Shown here one piece after another: positions 5,679 to 8,666 of a stretch of DNA of 8,666 nt (within the stretch, counting starts at the first letter, position 1; each line of letters starts with the position of its first letter). Source of the DNA: Vicinamibacteria bacterium (GTDB taxonomy: Bacteria; Acidobacteriota; Vicinamibacteria; Vicinamibacterales; 2-12-FULL-66-21); NCBI GenBank assembly GCA_025937075.1, contig JAICSD010000168.1:1-8666 (forward strand), written 5' to 3'. Made by a program: the position numbers and the translations under genes. The notes below the pieces were generated by a model, which was not told the DNA's origin, did not search any database, and saw only the letters and a list, made by a program, of their open reading frames with translations.

Positions 5679-5702
5679 GCCCGGCAGGCGGCAAGGTATG
5701 CT
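5674..5702 (+). promoter_or_regulatory. Predicted promoter of the esterase-fusion gene, leaderless architecture
   Basis: TTGTAG (5674-5679) and TATGCT (5697-5702) are separated by exactly 17 bases. The ATG at 5711 begins 8 bases after the -10 element and has no Shine-Dalgarno, so transcription would start at or next to the start codon. The -35 shares five bases with the lactonase -10 on the other strand. Confidence 0.55.
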
Positions 5703-5710
5703 TTCGCACC

Positions 5711-7477
5711 ATGCAGATGCCCCGCCGTGGCCAGCGTGTGATCGCGTTCGCGATGGTCGCGGCCGGAACGATCCTGATGTCCTCGACGTTTTCCGCGCAG
5801 AACCAGCCGGCGAATACGGAGCCGCAGCCGGGACCGGACTCGCAGGTGCAGCCGGGAACGCCGACGGGCGAGGTGATCAAGGGTGAATTCGCCGAAAGCC
5901 GCATCTATCCGGGCACATGGCGCGAGTACTGGGTCTACATCCCGAAGCAGCTCGATCGATCGAAGCCCGCGCCGGTCATGGTGTTCCAGGACGGCTTGCA
6001 ATACAACGCGCCCGTCGTCTTCGACAATCTGATCAACAGGAAAGAGATTCCGCCCATCGTCGGCGTGTTCGTCATGCACGGGCGGGTGAAGGCGCCGTCG
6101 AGCGACGCGCTCGATCGGATGAACCGGAGCGTCGAGTACGATTCGGTGAGCGGCGACTATGCGGCGTTCCTGCTCGACGAGATGCTCCCGTTCGTCGCGA
6201 AGGCCCACGGGCTGAATCTCTCGACGGATCCGAACGACCGGGCGATTGCGGGCAACAGCAGCGGCGCGATCGCGGCGTTCGCGGCGGCCTGGCAGCGGCC
6301 CGATGCCTTTCACCGCGTGTTCAGCGCAATCGGCACCTACGTCGGCCTCCGCGGCGGCAACGAGCTGCCGGTGCTGATCCGCAAGACGGAGCCCAAGCCA
6401 ATCCGCGTGTTCCTGCAGGACGGCCGCAACGACCTGAACAACTACACCGGCAGCTGGTTCATCGCGAACCAGGACATGCTGTCCGCGCTCGAGTTCGCCG
6501 GCTACGACGTGCGCCACGAATGGGGCGATGGGGAGCACAACTCACGCCATGCCACCGCGATCTTTCCCGACGTCGTCCGGTGGTTGTGGCGCGATTATCC
6601 AGCGCCCATCAAGGCCAACCCGGAAGGAAAGTCGCGGCAGGATGTCTTCCAGACGCTCATTCCGGGCGAAGAGTGGCAGCTCGTCACCGACAAACCTGTC
6701 CACGGCGCCGGCGTCGCGAGCAACGCAAACGGTGAAGTCTTCTTCGAAGACACCGATGAGAATCGGCTCTACACGGTTGCACGCGACGGAAGCGTCACGC
6801 CGTTTGCCAGCCACACGAGTCCGGTTCGCGCGTTGACGTTCGGACCCGACGGGCAGCTCTACGCGTCGGCGCCGCGCAGCGGCGAGATCTCTGCGTACGA
6901 TCCGTCGGGGAAGGCACGCATCGCCGCGCGTGGCGTCTCCGCGATCGATCTCGCCATGAACGTCAAAGGGGATCTGTACTTCACCGATGGCGCGGGACGC
7001 GTGTGGCTGCTGCCGAAAGGCGGCAAATCCCGCGTCGTCGAGAAGGACATCAAGGCGCCGGTCGGCGTGCTTCTCTCTCCGGATCAGACGCTGTTGTACG
7101 TCTCGGACAACGACGCGCAGTTGTCGTGGGCGTTCGAGATTCAGCCGGACGGCTCGCTTGCGCACAAGCAGCGCTACTTCTACGTCCACGTGCCGGACCC
7201 CGTGGCTGCAAGCGGCGCCGCGGGCATGGCCGTCGATACGGCCGGCAGCGTGTACATGGCGACCTCGCTCGGCGTGCAGGTCTTCGATCAGATCGGCAAG
7301 TGCCACGCAATCATTCCGCCGCCGGTGCGCGCGCCCGTTACGAACGTGACGTTCGGCGGCGCCGACCTCCACGAGTTGTACATCGTCTCCGACCATCGGC
7401 TGTACCGGCGCAAGACGAAGGTGACGGGCGTCCAGTCCTGGAGGGCGCCGATCAAGCCGCCGCAGCCGCGACTGTGA
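5711..7477 (+). CDS. Exported esterase (Fes-like alpha/beta hydrolase) fused to an SMP-30/gluconolactonase-like propeller
   Basis: The product is 588 residues. Residues 1-30 are a signal peptide (MPRRGQRVIAF..., ending near SAQ). A Pro/Gln-rich linker leads into an enterochelin-esterase-like hydrolase at about 58-297. In it, REYWVYIPKQL and VMVFQDG (89-95) are typical strands, GNSSG (181-185) is the nucleophile elbow with Ser183, LQDGRND (235-241) offers the acid, and GDGEHNSRH (272-280) the histidine (His276 is likely). Residues about 320-588 form an SMP-30-like propeller (NRLYTVARDGSVTPF, LLSPDQTLLYVSD, GMAVDTAGSVYMAT, TNVTFGG). The hydrolase half appears complete. In the propeller the expected metal ligands seem replaced (Ala333, Val451, Ala504). 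The ATG at 5711 is preferred over upstream in-frame starts because it gives a signal peptide and sits 8 bases from a -10 element. The next gene overlaps the stop by 4 bases. Confidence 0.9.
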   Translation: MQMPRRGQRVIAFAMVAAGTILMSSTFSAQNQPANTEPQPGPDSQVQPGTPTGEVIKGEFAESRIYPGTWREYWVYIPKQLDRSKPAPVMVFQDGLQYNAPVVFDNLINRKEIPPIVGVFVMHGRVKAPSSDALDRMNRSVEYDSVSGDYAAFLLDEMLPFVAKAHGLNLSTDPNDRAIAGNSSGAIAAFAAAWQRPDAFHRVFSAIGTYVGLRGGNELPVLIRKTEPKPIRVFLQDGRNDLNNYTGSWFIANQDMLSALEFAGYDVRHEWGDGEHNSRHATAIFPDVVRWLWRDYPAPIKANPEGKSRQDVFQTLIPGEEWQLVTDKPVHGAGVASNANGEVFFEDTDENRLYTVARDGSVTPFASHTSPVRALTFGPDGQLYASAPRSGEISAYDPSGKARIAARGVSAIDLAMNVKGDLYFTDGAGRVWLLPKGGKSRVVEKDIKAPVGVLLSPDQTLLYVSDNDAQLSWAFEIQPDGSLAHKQRYFYVHVPDPVAASGAAGMAVDTAGSVYMATSLGVQVFDQIGKCHAIIPPPVRAPVTNVTFGGADLHELYIVSDHRLYRRKTKVTGVQSWRAPIKPPQPRL

Positions 7478-8666
7478 CGTCCTCGTCTGCTCCTTCAGCG
7501 GCTGGCCCGCAGCGCCGGTTCGGTCTCGTTCAGGCGACCGCCCTGAACATGATCAACATGATCGGGATCGGTCCGTTCATCACGATCCCGCTGCTGCTGA
7601 CGGCGCTCGGCGGCCCGCAGGCGATGCTCGGCTGGCTGGCCGCGCTCGTGATCGTGCTCTGCGACGGCATGATCTGGAGCGAGCTAGGGGCCGCGATGCC
7701 GGGCCCCGGCGGATCGTTCGGCTATCTTCGCGAAGCGTTCGGACGCGAGACCTTCGGCCGCCTGATGGCGTTTCTCTTCGTGTGGCAGTTCATCCTCAGC
7801 GGGCCACTGGAGATCGCGTCCGGTTACATCGGCTTCACGCAGTACCTGGGCTACATCTGGCATGGCCTCTCGGGCTGGACGCTCTTTCTCGTCGCAGCCG
7901 GAGTCGGCGTGCTCAACGTCGTGCTGCTGTACCGGCGGATCACCTCGATCGCCACGATCACCGTGAGCCTGTGGGTGGGCACGCTGGCCACGACGATTGC
8001 CGTCATCGCGACCGGCGCGCTGCACTTCAATCCCGCCATCGCGTTCGATGTGCCGCCGAACGCGTTCAACCTGTCGCTCGGGTTCCTGATCGGCCTGGGG
8101 GCCGCCGCGCGGATCGGGGTATACGACTATCTCGGGTACTACGACGTCTGCTACATCGGCGACGAAGTCGAGCGCCCGGGCCGCGTCATTCCGCGCTCGA
8201 TCCTGATCAGCACGGTCACGGTCGCGCTGATCTACATCGGGATCAACCTGTCGATCATCGGGGTCGTTCCCTGGCGCGATTTCGTGCCAGCCGACCAGCA
8301 TCCGGCGTCCAGTTTCATCGTCTCGATCTTCATGGAACGCATCTACGGCTCCGGCCTCGCCACGCTCTTCACCGTGATGATCTTGTGGACGGCGTTCGGA
8401 TCCGTGTTCGCGCTGCTGCTCGGCTACTCGCGCATTCCGTATGCGGCGGCGAAGGAGGGCTATTTCTTCAGGCCGTTCGCGCGGCTGCACGCGACCGGGG
8501 GATTTCCATACGTCTCGCTGCTCGTGCTCGGCGCGATCTCGATCCTCGCGTGCCTCTTCTCGCTGGGCGTCGTCATCGACGCGCTCATCGCGACGCGGAT
8601 CCTCGTCCAGTTCGTCGGCCAGGTGGTCGGCGTCATGCGGCTGCGCCGCGCGCGCCCCGACATGCC
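7474..8666 (+). CDS. APC superfamily amino acid permease, 3' end beyond the window
   Basis: From the GTG at 7474 the frame is open to the window edge (397 codons plus 2 bases), so the gene is cut at its 3' end. The protein is strongly hydrophobic. TM1 carries INMIGIGPFITIPLLLTALGG (27-47), replacing the usual GSGIF-type motif with GIGPF. WSELGAAMPGPGGSFGYLREAFG (68-90) is the standard TM2-TM3 signature, and YLGYYDVCYIGDEVERPGRVIPRSI (219-243) matches the TM6-loop region of APC carriers. About ten helices are present. The family exchanges or imports amino acids, amines or related organic cations; the substrate is not predictable. The start overlaps the previous stop as GTGA (7474-7477), with no Shine-Dalgarno, so translation is probably coupled to the esterase-fusion gene. 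The high leucine and isoleucine content and codon use fit a native gene. Confidence 0.92.
   Translation, partial: MTSSSAPSAAGPQRRFGLVQATALNMINMIGIGPFITIPLLLTALGGPQAMLGWLAALVIVLCDGMIWSELGAAMPGPGGSFGYLREAFGRETFGRLMAFLFVWQFILSGPLEIASGYIGFTQYLGYIWHGLSGWTLFLVAAGVGVLNVVLLYRRITSIATITVSLWVGTLATTIAVIATGALHFNPAIAFDVPPNAFNLSLGFLIGLGAAARIGVYDYLGYYDVCYIGDEVERPGRVIPRSILISTVTVALIYIGINLSIIGVVPWRDFVPADQHPASSFIVSIFMERIYGSGLATLFTVMILWTAFGSVFALLLGYSRIPYAAAKEGYFFRPFARLHATGGFPYVSLLVLGAISILACLFSLGVVIDALIATRILVQFVGQVVGVMRLRRARPDM

Noticed and set aside
5579..5710. N-terminal extension of the esterase-fusion gene to an ATG at 5579
   Set aside because: It would overlap the start of the divergent lactonase gene and both promoters, and would bury the signal peptide behind 44 residues of Arg/Ser-rich sequence.
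4462..5904. 480-codon minus-strand frame overlapping the lactonase gene
   Set aside because: It lies in another frame of the same strand as the lactonase; its translation is an Arg-rich shadow, whereas the lactonase frame has a signal peptide, blade motifs and a Shine-Dalgarno.
5621..7396. Minus-strand open frames opposite the esterase/propeller fusion
   Set aside because: Both are antisense mirrors of a gene with a complete hydrolase motif set; no Shine-Dalgarno or domain supports them.
7684..8490. Open frame on the minus strand opposite the permease (268 codons)
   Set aside because: The product is a highly charged Arg/Asp/Glu-rich sequence with no fold, while the plus strand encodes an unmistakable APC permease across the same bases.

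Overview
The window is a GC-rich bacterial chromosome segment that looks like Acidobacteriota, probably the Vicinamibacteria lineage. This is an inference from gene content: an ADOP/MacB-type permease tail, a Tat-exported Gfo/Idh/MocA protein, a secreted YbhE-type lactonase and an esterase fused to an SMP-30-like propeller. No rRNA, tRNA, CRISPR array or insertion sequence was seen.

Layout. 1-105 is the 3' end of an ABC permease gene. 184-531 encodes a small ABM-like alpha/beta-barrel protein and ends in a hairpin region. A 252-base non-coding stretch (532-783) holds an AGCG microsatellite and short hairpins. Then come a 69-residue protein of unknown function (784-993), a strong inverted repeat (997-1023), and two Gfo/Idh/MocA oxidoreductase genes in an operon (1096-2253 and 2267-3631). 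The first product has no export signal and the second has a Tat signal. A second small unknown gene (3690-3902), clearly paralogous to the first, closes that block. On the minus strand lie a single-domain response regulator (3911-4303) and, upstream of it, an exported seven-bladed lactonase (4482-5642). Diverging from the lactonase is a plus-strand pair: an exported esterase/SMP-30-like fusion (5711-7477) and an APC-family permease that starts on a 4-base overlap (7474) and runs off the window.

How the genes may work together. The recurring theme is oxidation of sugars or polyols and hydrolysis of lactones or esters at the cell envelope, with an uptake carrier at the end. No substrate can be read from the sequence. 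Three plus-strand genes (1096, 3690, 5711) have a -10-like element ending only 6-8 bases before the start codon and no Shine-Dalgarno, which suggests leaderless mRNAs. Others (184, 2267, and the minus-strand 4303 and 5642 starts) have clear Shine-Dalgarno sequences.

The most notable observations are the paralogous YFF...GPHGR small proteins flanking the oxidoreductase pair, the apparent loss of every canonical metal-ligand position in the SMP-30-like propeller, and the overlapping divergent promoters between the lactonase and the esterase.
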